From contig NZ_QDFZ01000016.1 of assembly GCF_003347605.1 (NCBI RefSeq), positions 1 through 64,000 of the forward strand: 64,000 bases of DNA. The letters run 5' to 3'. The translations under genes and the position numbers were made by a program. This stretch comes from Chryseobacterium sp. KLBC 52. Lineage in GTDB: Bacteria > Bacteroidota > Bacteroidia > Flavobacteriales > Weeksellaceae. Positions 55,848 to 64,000 of this stretch are shown piece after piece. The stretch's first letter is position 1, and every line of letters begins with the position of its first letter. The notes below the pieces were generated by a model. That model was not told where the DNA came from and searched no databases. It saw nothing but the letters and a program-made list of their open reading frames with translations.

Positions 55848-56120
55848 ATGAACATTATGAAAAAGTTATTAATTTCAACAGTATTGTTATTAGGTTTGTC
55901 CATGAATGTTTCAGCACAGAAACATCCACCTACACCACCGCATCCTTCAAAAAGTGAGCTGGTAAATATTAAAATGCAGGAGCTTACCAAAAAATACAAT
56001 CTTGAGAAAAAGCTTATCCTTAATCATCCTCTTGCTACCAAACAGATGAAGAGGGATCAGATGAAAGCCTTAAATCAAAGATATGCAACTGAAAAACGAT
56101 TACTTAGAGAGGCAAAATAG
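55848..56120 (+). CDS. Small secreted Lys-rich protein
   Basis: A 90-residue exported protein. I start at ATG 55848 (MNIMKKLLIS), with signal peptide ending NVSAQ. The mature part begins with a Pro/His run (KHPPTPPHPSK) and continues as a Lys/Gln-rich helix (LTKKYNLEKKLILNHPLATK). It may be a periplasmic helical protein like the Spy/CpxP type, but the family match is not clear. A hairpin terminator follows at 56209. Confidence 0.6.
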   Translation: MNIMKKLLISTVLLLGLSMNVSAQKHPPTPPHPSKSELVNIKMQELTKKYNLEKKLILNHPLATKQMKRDQMKALNQRYATEKRLLREAK

Positions 56121-56208
56121 TACAGTATTTTTGCAATTAATAAAATGGGGAAAACCTTTTTTTATACTTTAAGTTTTAATAAGTTTTCAACGGAATATGA
56201 AATTTATT

Positions 56209-56236
56209 GAAAGAGAATACGTTTGTGTTCTCTTTC
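56209..56236 (+). terminator. Terminator after the small secreted protein
   Basis: Stem GAAAGAGAATAC/GTGTTCTCTTTC (one G-U pair) with a GTTT loop, then TTTATTT. Confidence 0.8.
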
Positions 56237-56346
56237 TTTATTTAAAATGGAATAAAATGCCTTTGTTGATGCATTTTAAGATCAGTTTGAAGAATCATAA
56301 AACATCCAATATTTTTCCTTAAATTCGCATAAAAATTTTTAAAGTA

Positions 56347-57735
56347 ATGAATTACGATATTATTGTCATTGGAAGTGGTCCTGGTGGATATGTTACTGCA
56401 ATCAGAGCAGCGCAATTAGGTTTCAAAACCGCAATTATCGAGAAAGAAAATTTAGGAGGAATCTGCCTTAACTGGGGATGTATTCCAACTAAAGCTTTAT
56501 TGAAATCTGCTCAGGTTTTTCATTATATCAACCATGCTGAAGATTATGGTCTGAATAAAGTGGAGGCAAGCTTTGAATTCCCGAATGTGATTCAGAGAAG
56601 CCGTGGTGTTGCCAGCAAAATGAGCAAAGGAATCGAATTCTTGATGAAAAAGAATAAGATCGACGTAATTCTTGGTACTGCAAAAGTACAGAAAGGTAAA
56701 AAAGTTTCTGTTACCGATAAAGAAGGAAAAGTAACCGAATATACAGGTACTCACATTATTATCGCTACAGGAGCCCGTTCAAGAGAATTACCGAACTTAC
56801 CGCAGGATGGTAAAAAAGTAATTGGATACAGACAGGCATTATCTCTTCCTGAGCAGCCGAAATCTATGATCGTTGTAGGTTCCGGAGCTATCGGGGTAGA
56901 ATTTGCTGATTTCTATAACACAATGGGAACTAAAGTAACTGTTGTTGAGTTCATGCCAAACATTGTGCCTGTAGAAGACGAAGAAATCTCTAAACACTTA
57001 GAGAAATCTCTTAAAAAGACAGGAATTGAGATCATGACAAACGCTTCTGTAGAAAGTGTTGATACAAGCGGAGAAGGAGTAAAAGCTACTGTGAAAACAG
57101 CAAACGGAAACATTACCCTTGAAGCTGATATCTTATTATCTGCTGTAGGTATTGCTGCTAATATCGAGAACATCGGATTGGAAGAAGTAGGAATCCAGAC
57201 AGACAAAGGAAGAGTATTGGTAAACGAATGGTACGAAACGTCAGTACCTGGTTACTATGCGATCGGTGATATCATCCCGACTCAGGCATTGGCACACGTT
57301 GCTTCTGCAGAAGGAATCACTTGTGTTGAAAAGATCAAAGGAATGCACGTTGAGAAAATCGACTATGGCAATATCCCTGGATGTACTTACTGCCACCCTG
57401 AAGTAGCATCTGTAGGTCTTACTGAAAAACAGGCTAAAGAAAAAGGATACGAAATCAAAGTTGGTAAATTCCCTCTTTCTGCAAGTGGTAAAGCTACTGC
57501 AAACGGAAATACGGATGGATTTATCAAAGTGATTTTTGATGCTAAATATGGTGAGTGGTTAGGATGCCACATGATCGGTGAAGGAGTAACTGATATGGTT
57601 GCTGAAGCTGTTGTAGCCAGAAAACTAGAGACTACAGGTCACGAGATCATCAAGTCTATCCACCCGCACCCAACAGTTTCTGAAGCTATTATGGAAGCTG
57701 CTGCTGCTGCTTATGGTGAAGTGATTCACATCTAA
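56347..57735 (+). CDS. lpdA: Dihydrolipoyl dehydrogenase (E3)
   Basis: A 462-residue FAD/NAD flavoprotein. The FAD motif is IGSGPGGYVTA, the redox disulfide is C40-LNWG-C45, the NAD motif is VGSGAIGVEFA, and the C-terminal active-site segment is HPHPTVSEAIMEA with H439/H441. It reoxidises lipoyl groups of 2-oxoacid dehydrogenase or glycine cleavage complexes. It stands alone, so probably serves several complexes, including the E1 fusion at 25.2 kb. A clear terminator follows. Confidence 0.96.
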   Translation: MNYDIIVIGSGPGGYVTAIRAAQLGFKTAIIEKENLGGICLNWGCIPTKALLKSAQVFHYINHAEDYGLNKVEASFEFPNVIQRSRGVASKMSKGIEFLMKKNKIDVILGTAKVQKGKKVSVTDKEGKVTEYTGTHIIIATGARSRELPNLPQDGKKVIGYRQALSLPEQPKSMIVVGSGAIGVEFADFYNTMGTKVTVVEFMPNIVPVEDEEISKHLEKSLKKTGIEIMTNASVESVDTSGEGVKATVKTANGNITLEADILLSAVGIAANIENIGLEEVGIQTDKGRVLVNEWYETSVPGYYAIGDIIPTQALAHVASAEGITCVEKIKGMHVEKIDYGNIPGCTYCHPEVASVGLTEKQAKEKGYEIKVGKFPLSASGKATANGNTDGFIKVIFDAKYGEWLGCHMIGEGVTDMVAEAVVARKLETTGHEIIKSIHPHPTVSEAIMEAAAAAYGEVIHI

Positions 57736-57760
57736 TCTGAAATACAGAAAAATATATCAT

Positions 57761-57786
57761 AAAAGCCTGGAGAAATCCAGGCTTTT
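57761..57786 (+). terminator. Terminator of lpdA
   Basis: Stem AAAAGCCTGGA/TCCAGGCTTTT around a GAAA loop and a T run. Confidence 0.92.
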
Positions 57787-57819
57787 TTTGTTGATGCTGC
57801 AAAGAAATAGAGGTAAAGT

Positions 57820-57852
57820 AAACCTAACAGGTTTCAAAAACCTGTTAGGTTT
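57820..57852. repeat. Nested palindrome
   Basis: AAACCTAACAGGTTT-CAA-AAACCTGTTAGGTTT: a 15-bp perfect inverted repeat in which each arm is itself a hairpin (AAACCT...AGGTTT). Same design as 44641-44675. It lies in the 287-base gap before the patatin gene, which otherwise shows no gene. Confidence 0.85.
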
Positions 57853-58022
57853 GATACTAATACATCTTTATTAAGTAATAACCACATCGAAGAATAGAGG
57901 TATTTCTATTTTTAGATTAAATTTTTGACCCATTATTATAGATTTTATTAAAATAATTTTAAAATCAACATATTTATAAAAATTAACTTAATTATATCAG
58001 GCTGTTTTCTTACATTTATTCA

Positions 58023-58823
58023 ATGAATTTTGAGAGAGTAGGACTTGTTTTATCAGGAGGCGGTACCAAAGGAATCGCTCATGCAGGAGTATTAAAATTC
58101 TTACAGGAAAAAAATATTGAAGTAGATATCCTTTCCTGCTGCAGTGCAGGTTCTATTGTAGGATGCCTTCATGCAATAGGAAAAACCCCTGAGGAAATCC
58201 TGGAATTTTTCAATTCCGTCTATTTTTTCAACTGGAAACACTTTACATTCAATCAGCCGGGTTTGGTTTCTTCAGTAATCTTCAGAAACTATCTGAAACC
58301 TATTTTCCATGAAATGAAATTGGGAGATCTTGATATCGAGGTGAAAATTGTAGCTACAGAACTTGTTGCGGGAAGCCAGAAGATTTTTGATAAAGACTTT
58401 GAGATTGTTGATGCCATTATTGCTTCATGCTCTATTCCCGGAATAACGACACCTTACATCATTGGTGATGAAATGTATTGTGATGGAGGAGTATTGAATA
58501 ACTTCCCGGCAGATATCATCAGGGAAGACTGTGATAAGCTGATTGGCGTATTTGTATCCCCGCCCAACGAAGCAAAGATCAAGGATCTGAATTCCATTAA
58601 GGCTATCGTTTCCCGTTCTTACGACCTTCTGTCCTACAGGATCGAAAAAATAAAATTTGATTACTGTGACTGGTTTATTTCGTCCCAAAAATTATCTTCC
58701 TACGGAACTTTTGAACGCAGGAAAGACAGATTGGAAGAGATTTTCAATATCGGTTACAAAGCCGCCAAAGAAAGCTACGAAGAAAGTACCTTTTTCACAG
58801 AATTAAGACAATCCGGAACATAA
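58023..58823 (+). CDS. Patatin-like phospholipase (RssA-type)
   Basis: A 266-residue patatin-fold serine hydrolase. The oxyanion loop is SGGGTKGIAHAG (residues about 11-22). The nucleophile is S41 in CCSAGS, and the aspartate is D154 in DGGVLNN. The nucleophile motif is normally G-x-S-x-G; here the first position is Cys. Such proteins hydrolyse phospholipids or acyl esters inside the cell. No signal peptide. A terminator follows. Confidence 0.88.
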   Translation: MNFERVGLVLSGGGTKGIAHAGVLKFLQEKNIEVDILSCCSAGSIVGCLHAIGKTPEEILEFFNSVYFFNWKHFTFNQPGLVSSVIFRNYLKPIFHEMKLGDLDIEVKIVATELVAGSQKIFDKDFEIVDAIIASCSIPGITTPYIIGDEMYCDGGVLNNFPADIIREDCDKLIGVFVSPPNEAKIKDLNSIKAIVSRSYDLLSYRIEKIKFDYCDWFISSQKLSSYGTFERRKDRLEEIFNIGYKAAKESYEESTFFTELRQSGT

Positions 58824-58824
58824 A

Positions 58825-58855
58825 AAAATCCTGTATCAATTGAATACAGGATTTT
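58825..58855. terminator. Terminator between convergent genes
   Basis: Stem AAAATCCTGTAT/ATACAGGATTTT with a 7-base loop and T tail, after the patatin gene. Confidence 0.85.
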
Positions 58856-58935
58856 ATTTTATAAAAGCGGAAAAACGGTTTTGAGTTCTTAAAGAGAAGA
58901 TAACAACTTCCAGCTTCTCACCTCCATCTTCCAGC

Positions 58936-59373
58936 TTAATTCTTCACTACATATCCGTCCTGGCGAACAATTTCACGGTCATTCGCATCATTTACAACCA
59001 ATGTATAAGGTGCTTTTTTCGGAGAATCCGTAAGGTAATTTCTCCAGATCTGATAGCTGTGTCCCTCATTATTGAAGTTGATGTAATAGTTACCTCCTGT
59101 ACCATCAGGAATCAGTTCACCATCACTGATGATCATGCTTGGTTTTGCCGTAATCTTTGTGTTGGCATTCCACGACTGGTAAAGGTACTTGCCATTCGGT
59201 TGTTTGTCGATTCTGATCTTGAACTTTTTGGTTTTGATAATAACAGTCTTCGGTACCTGCTGAAGGGGAGAAGAAGTAATAAAACCGTCTGTTTTAGGAG
59301 CCGGAACTTCTTTGGCATAAACGAAAGAAAACTGAGCTAAGCAGAAAGCTCCTAATAAAATATGCTTTATCAT
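58936..59373 (-). CDS. Small secreted protein, unknown
   Basis: A 145-residue exported protein with signal peptide about 1-20 (FSFVYAK). The mature part is beta-rich with KTVIIKTKKFKIRIDKQPNGKYLYQSW and GGNYYINFNNEGHSYQIWRNYL, which looks like a small binding domain. No family recognised. Confidence 0.65.
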   Translation of the reverse strand: MIKHILLGAFCLAQFSFVYAKEVPAPKTDGFITSSPLQQVPKTVIIKTKKFKIRIDKQPNGKYLYQSWNANTKITAKPSMIISDGELIPDGTGGNYYINFNNEGHSYQIWRNYLTDSPKKAPYTLVVNDANDREIVRQDGYVVKN

Positions 59374-59816
59374 ATTGAGTGGTTATTGGTTAACATTTTA
59401 GATTCTATCAAATATAAAGCCATTTTTAATTTAGAATATAAATATATAGTGCTGAAAATTAGATTTTTACAACTGCCGGACGCGTGTTTTTAGAAAATAA
59501 TAATACTGATTTTCAATTTGTTATTGTTGTATTGGTGAAATATTGTCAGTTTCTAAAACAACTGATTACTTTTCTTATGTACATTTGTACCATCAAAGGA
59601 TCTCGTTCCTTTATTATCAAAATGAAACTAATTAACTTTAAGTTTTTTCTATTAAAAGTATCAGAAATCATCTTCACGATTTTTAATACATCTCCTCCTG
59701 TAATTTCTTAATTTTTTCAAAAGAATTATCACATAATTCGTACTCTGTTTTTTCGTATTCTGAAGAATCAGAGCGCAATCCCTGTTTTAAAATTTAATTA
59801 AAAAACAAAACAAACT
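59374..59816. other. 443-base gap without a convincing gene
   Basis: Very AT-rich. A 75-codon frame starting with GTG at 59484 has low-complexity hydrophobic composition and no ribosome-binding or promoter support, so I do not call it. No strong hairpin or repeat is apparent. Confidence 0.5.
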
Positions 59817-61754
59817 ATGGAATTAGATTTTCATGGCTGGATGATTCCGGCCGTAATGGCGCTTTTGTGCGTACTTTTTTACAAATTCATCTTAAGAATT
59901 TTCTTTGGATTGATCATTGTTCCTCAGGACAAAATTGGTTTGGTGACCAAAAAATTTGTATTGGTAGGAAAACAGGAACTTCCGGAAGGTAGAATTATTG
60001 CCACCAACGGAGAAGCAGGTTTTCAGGCTCAGACATTGGCTCCGGGAGTGTATTTTGGAAAATGGATCTGGCAGTATTCTATCGATTTTCAACCATTTAC
60101 AGTGATTCCGACCGGTAAAATAGGGCTACTGCTGGCAAAGGATGGGATTGAACTGGAAACAGGAAGGATTCTAGCCAGAAAAGTAGACTGTGATTCTTTT
60201 CAGGATGCTGAAGCGTTTTTAAAAAACGGTGGAAGAAAAGGCCGCCAGACTGCAATTATTGCACCGGGATCTTACAGGATCAATACCCTGCTGTTTGAAA
60301 TAGAATTAACGGAGATGACTCAAATTCCTGACAATGCAGTCGGAATTATCACAACAATGGAAGGAAGTCCTTTGGAAGAAAGTCAGATTGCCGGTAAAAT
60401 TATCAATGATCATAATAAGTTCCAGGATGTAGATACTTTTTTAAATAACGGAGGATATAAAGGCCTTCAGGAGCAGGTTATCCTGGCTGGTTCGTATTTT
60501 CTGAATCCCTGGTTTACAAAAGTGGAAATGGTAAAAATGACGGAAATTCCGATTGGCCATGTTGGGGTAATCATCAGCTATGTAGGTGAAGAAGGAAAAG
60601 ACCTCAGCGGAGTTGATTTTAAACATGGAAATATCGTTGAGAAAGGTCATAAAGGCGTTTGGGCAGAACCTATTGGCCCTGGAAAATATCCTATTAATCC
60701 TTATATTATGAAGGTTGAGCTTGTTCCTACTACCAACTTGGTATTGAACTGGGCGTATGAAAGAAGCGAATCTCACCAACTCGATAAAAATCTTTCAACG
60801 ATTACCGTACGAAGTAAAGACGGTTTCCCTTTCAATCTTGATGTTTCCCAGATCATTCATATTCCAACTTATGAAGCTCCAAAAGTAATTGCCCGTTTCG
60901 GGAATATGATCAATCTTGTGAGCCAGGTTTTAGAGCCAACGATTGGGAATTATTTCAGAAACTCAGCTCAGGACAGTGATGTGATTGCTTTTTTAGGAAC
61001 CCGAAAAGAAAGACAGCAATCTGCAAAAGACCACATCAGCAGTGTCTTGGAACAATATAATGTCAACGCTGTCGATACTTTGATAGGAGCTATTGTTCCA
61101 CCAGAAAGTTTAATGAAAACTCTGACAGACAGAAAACTGGCGGAAGAGCAGAAGATTACTTATGAAACCGAAATGCTGGCTCAGGAAACCCGTCAGGCAC
61201 TGGAAAAAGAAACGGCTGTTGCGGATATGCAGAAAGAAATTGTAAAAGCAGATCAAGGGGTTGTGATAGCGGAAAGAATTGCAGATGCATCGGTGAAAAA
61301 AGCAACCGGAGATGCGAATTCTGTAAGACTACAAGCAAATGCAGAAGGAGACCGATTGAAACTGCTGGCAACCGGAGAAGCAGAGAAAACAAGACTTCTC
61401 GCAAAAGCCGAAGCAGAAAAAATAGAGTTGCTGGCTAAGGCAAGTGCTGAGCAGATTTCATTGACGGGTAATGCGGAAGCAGAAAAAATTCTGGCCATCG
61501 GTAAATCTAATGCAGAATCTTACAAACTGTCTGTAGAAGCAATGGGCGGTAATAATTTCACTCAATTAAAAATCATGGAAAATATTGCGAGTCAGAATGT
61601 AAGAATAATGCCTGAAGTATTAATCGGAGGAAGCGGAGATTCTGCGAATGGAGGAATCAGTGGACTTTTAGGACTTCAGCTCTTGGAACAGGTTCAGAAG
61701 AAAGGTATTGATACCGTTGCTGCTACTGGAGAAAAACCAGATAACAATTCTTAA
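59817..61754 (+). CDS. Flotillin-like SPFH-domain membrane protein
   Basis: A 645-residue protein. One membrane helix at about 10-35 (IPAVMALLCVLFYKFILRIFFGLIIVP). SPFH/Band 7 sequence follows, with repeated beta units (GKIGLLLAKDG, AVGIITTMEGS, GHVGVIISYVGEEG), longer than usual. Residues about 430-590 form an Ala/Glu/Lys-rich coiled coil (EMLAQETRQALEKE, AEAEKTRLLAKAEAEKIELLAKA), typical of flotillins. The tail is Gly-rich (GGSGDSANGGISGLL). It probably builds membrane scaffold complexes. A NfeD-type partner was not found; the next gene encodes a small two-helix membrane protein that may assist. Confidence 0.85.
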   Translation: MELDFHGWMIPAVMALLCVLFYKFILRIFFGLIIVPQDKIGLVTKKFVLVGKQELPEGRIIATNGEAGFQAQTLAPGVYFGKWIWQYSIDFQPFTVIPTGKIGLLLAKDGIELETGRILARKVDCDSFQDAEAFLKNGGRKGRQTAIIAPGSYRINTLLFEIELTEMTQIPDNAVGIITTMEGSPLEESQIAGKIINDHNKFQDVDTFLNNGGYKGLQEQVILAGSYFLNPWFTKVEMVKMTEIPIGHVGVIISYVGEEGKDLSGVDFKHGNIVEKGHKGVWAEPIGPGKYPINPYIMKVELVPTTNLVLNWAYERSESHQLDKNLSTITVRSKDGFPFNLDVSQIIHIPTYEAPKVIARFGNMINLVSQVLEPTIGNYFRNSAQDSDVIAFLGTRKERQQSAKDHISSVLEQYNVNAVDTLIGAIVPPESLMKTLTDRKLAEEQKITYETEMLAQETRQALEKETAVADMQKEIVKADQGVVIAERIADASVKKATGDANSVRLQANAEGDRLKLLATGEAEKTRLLAKAEAEKIELLAKASAEQISLTGNAEAEKILAIGKSNAESYKLSVEAMGGNNFTQLKIMENIASQNVRIMPEVLIGGSGDSANGGISGLLGLQLLEQVQKKGIDTVAATGEKPDNNS

Positions 61755-61802
61755 CCCAATTGACAAATAACGTAAACTTAATTCAAATTTAGAATTTTTA
61801 AA

Positions 61803-62237
61803 ATGATTTATATCGTTCAGCTCATTATAGCACTACTGATTATTAGTTTTTTTGTTTTCTCCATTATTGAAATCTATTGTGAAATGGCGAAAAAAAGTTC
61901 AAAGGCATTTTTTGGTATGCTTGTTAGCTTGATTTTATTTTTTTTAATGATTACAGTACGCAATCATTGGGTTAAAAATGAACTTGTAGAAAATATAGAA
62001 ACTTCAAAAATAGAACAGAGTAATTCATCTTTTTCAAAAAAAGAATTGTCCAATATTCATATTGTAAGTGAGAAAATGAGAGTTGCTGATAAGGATATTT
62101 ATATTGTGCTTATGCCTCAAAAAGATACGCTTTATATGAATCAGGATTTGAATAATAAAAATAAATTCTGGATCCACTACAAAAAATATGAGATTTTGAA
62201 AATTACAGCACCTGTAGGATACATCATTAAAAATTAA
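61803..62237 (+). CDS. Small two-helix membrane protein
   Basis: A 144-residue protein with two N-terminal membrane helices (VQLIIALLIISFFVFSIIEI and GMLVSLILFFLMITV) and a polar C-terminal domain (NIHIVSEKMRVADKDIYIVL). I recognise no family. It lies 48 bases after the flotillin-like gene, so may share its transcript. A strong terminator follows. Confidence 0.65.
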   Translation: MIYIVQLIIALLIISFFVFSIIEIYCEMAKKSSKAFFGMLVSLILFFLMITVRNHWVKNELVENIETSKIEQSNSSFSKKELSNIHIVSEKMRVADKDIYIVLMPQKDTLYMNQDLNNKNKFWIHYKKYEILKITAPVGYIIKN

Positions 62238-62238
62238 A

Positions 62239-62268
62239 AAATCGCCCGAAAATATTTTCGGGCGATTT
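62239..62268. terminator. Perfect-palindrome bidirectional terminator
   Basis: A 15-bp stem (AAATCGCCCGAAAAT and its complement) with no loop bases, centred at 62253/62254, between convergent genes. Confidence 0.9.
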
Positions 62269-62276
62269 CATATTCT

Positions 62277-62972
62277 TTATGCTGTATAACTTGCAAAAGC
62301 ATCTTCCAGGCTTTCAAATTTACCTTTAAACTCATCAATAGGGCAGTCCTGAAGAATATTTCCTTTATGGATCAGAATGACTCTTGAGCAAAGCGCTTCC
62401 ACTTCCTGCATGATGTGGGTAGAAAGTAAAACCGTCTTTTGCTGTCCGATTTCTTTTACTACATTACGGATTTCAATGATTTGATTAGGATCCAGACCGT
62501 TGGTAGGTTCATCCAGAATCAGTAAATCCGGCTGATGAATAATGGCCTGCGCAAGCCCTACACGTTGTTTGTATCCTTTAGACAGCTGTCCGATTTTTTT
62601 AGATTTTTCGGGAGTAATTCCTACCAGTTCGATCACTTCATCTACTCTGGATTCAGAAATCTTGTGGATGTTGGCCACAAACTGAAGGTATTCTTTCACA
62701 TACATCTCCAGATAAAGCGGATTATTTTCCGGAAGAAAACCGATTTTCTTTTTGCTTTCGATCTCATGATCTGAGATATTCATTCCATTAAAAATAATTT
62801 CTCCCTGATCAATTTTCAGTGCACCGACAATAGATTTCATCAGGGTAGATTTTCCGGCACCGTTTGGACCAAGAAGACCAATGATTTCATTTTTATCAAT
62901 AGAAATGTTGATGTTGTCAAGAGCAGTCTGTTCACCAAATTTTTTGGTTAAATTGATTATCTGAAGTGGCAT
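62277..62972 (-). CDS. ABC transporter ATP-binding protein (GldA-like)
   Basis: A 231-residue ATPase: Walker A GPNGAGKST (residues 35-43), signature LSKGYKQRVGLAQ, Walker B LLILDEPTNGLDP and switch His in STHIMQEVE. The MYVKEYLQFVANIHK and LPENNPLYLEMYVKEYL segments are strongly like GldA of Flavobacterium gliding motility. GldA is usually about 300 residues, so this lacks the C-terminal extension, and GldF/GldG are not in this window. It may be a general ABC-2 type exporter ATPase. Confidence 0.85.
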   Translation of the reverse strand: MPLQIINLTKKFGEQTALDNINISIDKNEIIGLLGPNGAGKSTLMKSIVGALKIDQGEIIFNGMNISDHEIESKKKIGFLPENNPLYLEMYVKEYLQFVANIHKISESRVDEVIELVGITPEKSKKIGQLSKGYKQRVGLAQAIIHQPDLLILDEPTNGLDPNQIIEIRNVVKEIGQQKTVLLSTHIMQEVEALCSRVILIHKGNILQDCPIDEFKGKFESLEDAFASYTA

Positions 62973-63008
62973 AAGTTGTACGATCTTTCTGCAAAAATAA
63001 AATAAAAA

Positions 63009-63030
63009 AACTCATCCGATAGAATGAGTT
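63009..63030 (-). terminator. Terminator of the 63052 gene
   Basis: On the minus strand, stem AACTCAT/ATGAGTT (8-base loop) is followed by a long T run. Confidence 0.75.
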
Positions 63031-63051
63031 CGCAATATTTATAAAATATAA

Positions 63052-63612
63052 TTATTTTCTTGATTTTTTCTTGGCTCCTCCAGATGCAGGAGCTGCAGTG
63101 GATGCTGTATTGGTAGCTCCTTTTACTGCCGCAGGATTTATGCTGGAAGGTTTGTCATACATCGCGTACTTTCCATTGGTTCTTCCAAAAATTTTATCCA
63201 CCTGTTTTTGAGTTAAAAACTGTGATTTTCCAATGTATTTCCGGTTTTTATTGATCACCTGGATAAACTGCATGGTTTGCTGCCCGTAGTTTTTTTCATA
63301 ATGAAGCTCTATGATATCATTAGGCAGTTCCAATACAACATTTTCTTCCGGAGTGGAAATAAAACCATCCATAATCAGTTTATATAATCCTGCCACATCA
63401 CCATTAAGATTCTGGAATGAAAAAGAGCGGATTGTATTCAGGTTGCTGGTGTTCAGATCCTGGTAGTTAACTGTAAATTTATCTTCCTTTTTATAGAGAC
63501 CAACGGAATTATCTTTACCAATTTCCACCAAACTTTCATTTTTCAACACTTTGATCTGTGAGAAAACTGAAATACCGAACATACATGTAATAAGTAGAAT
63601 TATTTTTCTCAT
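63052..63612 (-). CDS. Secreted hypothetical protein with Lys/Arg-rich tail
   Basis: A 186-residue exported protein with signal peptide 1-19 (GISVFSQ). The core is beta-rich (KFTVNYQDLNTSNLNTIRSFSF). The C-terminal region is Ala/Ser-rich and ends KKKSRK, a flexible basic tail. No family recognised. It ends with its own terminator. Confidence 0.65.
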   Translation of the reverse strand: MRKIILLITCMFGISVFSQIKVLKNESLVEIGKDNSVGLYKKEDKFTVNYQDLNTSNLNTIRSFSFQNLNGDVAGLYKLIMDGFISTPEENVVLELPNDIIELHYEKNYGQQTMQFIQVINKNRKYIGKSQFLTQKQVDKIFGRTNGKYAMYDKPSSINPAAVKGATNTASTAAPASGGAKKKSRK

Positions 63613-64000
63613 GGAATGAATTTTAATGTTTTATAACTTGGTGCACATAAATTTACTTATAAAAAAGCTAAAAAGCAATTTTAATTCGTTAAAGCAAAAG
63701 TAACACTTTTTTTTAATATTTATTAGTAAGCTTCTTGTGATGCTATGGATTTCATGGTTTATATAAGGGGTTGTTAATCATTGCTTTGATCCTGCTTTCT
63801 AAACGGGCTGGCATTTTTGTGTAGATCAGTTTTATAATTTCAGATATCGTGTAAGGTGTTGAAAAACAGATTGAAAATTACGCAGGTGTGATAAAATTAA
63901 AAATTTATTAAAAATAAATGTTAAAAATGGGCTTTGGTGAATTAAGATAAAAAAATTATAACAGTTTGTTTTTGGAAAGAGCGGCTATAAAGAGATCGAA
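63613..64000. other. 388-base end region without a clear gene
   Basis: Very AT-rich. A short minus-strand frame (63752-63814 from ATG, open back to 63877) would give about 20 residues ending NNPLYKP. It looks peptide-like but has no visible promoter, so I list it only as a possible fragment. Confidence 0.4.

Noticed and set aside
59484-59711. 75-codon frame on the plus strand beginning with GTG
   Set aside because: Low-complexity hydrophobic composition, no promoter or ribosome-binding support, and no recognised family.

Overview
The window is AT-rich chromosomal DNA from a Bacteroidota, class Flavobacteriia, most probably Chryseobacterium or a close relative in the Weeksellaceae. This rests on type IX secretion (T9SS) C-terminal sorting domains, Bacteroidota promoters (TTG followed about 20 bp later by TAnnTTTG), a GldA-like ATPase, a DPP5-like S9 peptidase, a GH109 enzyme very close to the Elizabethkingia alpha-N-acetylgalactosaminidase as I remember it, and the intergenic repeats. 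Genus is inferred from family resemblance only. I saw no rRNA, tRNA or CRISPR array.

Layout. 1-1.5 kb: an IS110-family transposase with a structured 5' flank that could encode its bridge RNA, followed by repeat-rich DNA. 1.5-6 kb: an AraC regulator divergent from an aldehyde dehydrogenase and a GMC oxidoreductase, a likely alcohol-to-acid oxidation module. 6-10.8 kb: thioesterase, small membrane protein, T9SS cargo, DPP5-like peptidase and a hypoxanthine/uracil-DNA glycosylase. 10.9-14.3 kb (minus strand): a tightly overlapping operon of GH109 alpha-GalNAcase, sugar nucleotidyltransferase and NahK-like sugar-1-kinase, which reads as a route from released N-acetylhexosamine to its nucleotide sugar. 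14.5-17.5 kb: M61 peptidase, AIM24 protein and an unknown protein. 17.7-27.6 kb: queA, rlmN, a membrane hydroxylase, a prenyl synthase and a fused 2-oxoacid dehydrogenase E1; between queA and rlmN lies a frameshifted four-helix-bundle cassette bounded by inverted repeats. 27.8-32.2 kb: an orphan coiled-coil protein, an HxlR/old-yellow-enzyme pair and a C1 cysteine peptidase.

The most unusual region is 32.4-44.6 kb. An ECF sigma factor is followed by (i) an anti-sigma-like transmembrane protein that also carries a SusC-type plug, a vWA domain and a T9SS tail, (ii) a vWA lipoprotein with calcium-type repeats, (iii) a SusC-like outer-membrane barrel in which I cannot find a plug domain, and (iv) a 1506-residue alpha-2-macroglobulin-like protein with a thioester-type motif and its own SusC-type plug. 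The two orphan plugs beside a plug-less barrel suggest a divided surface machine, possibly for sensing or trapping proteases or macromolecules.

44.7-49.8 kb: a GbsR/MarR regulator with a near-duplicated operator ahead of a DUF393/SRPBCC/DUF2071/TIGR01777 gene set. 49.8-54.2 kb: GH29 alpha-fucosidase and GH3 beta-glycosidase, which with GH109 suggest use of host or mucin-type glycans. 54.2-64 kb: secreted proteins, lpdA, a patatin-like lipase, a flotillin-like protein, the GldA-like ATPase and hypothetical proteins. Strong hairpin terminators separate most units.
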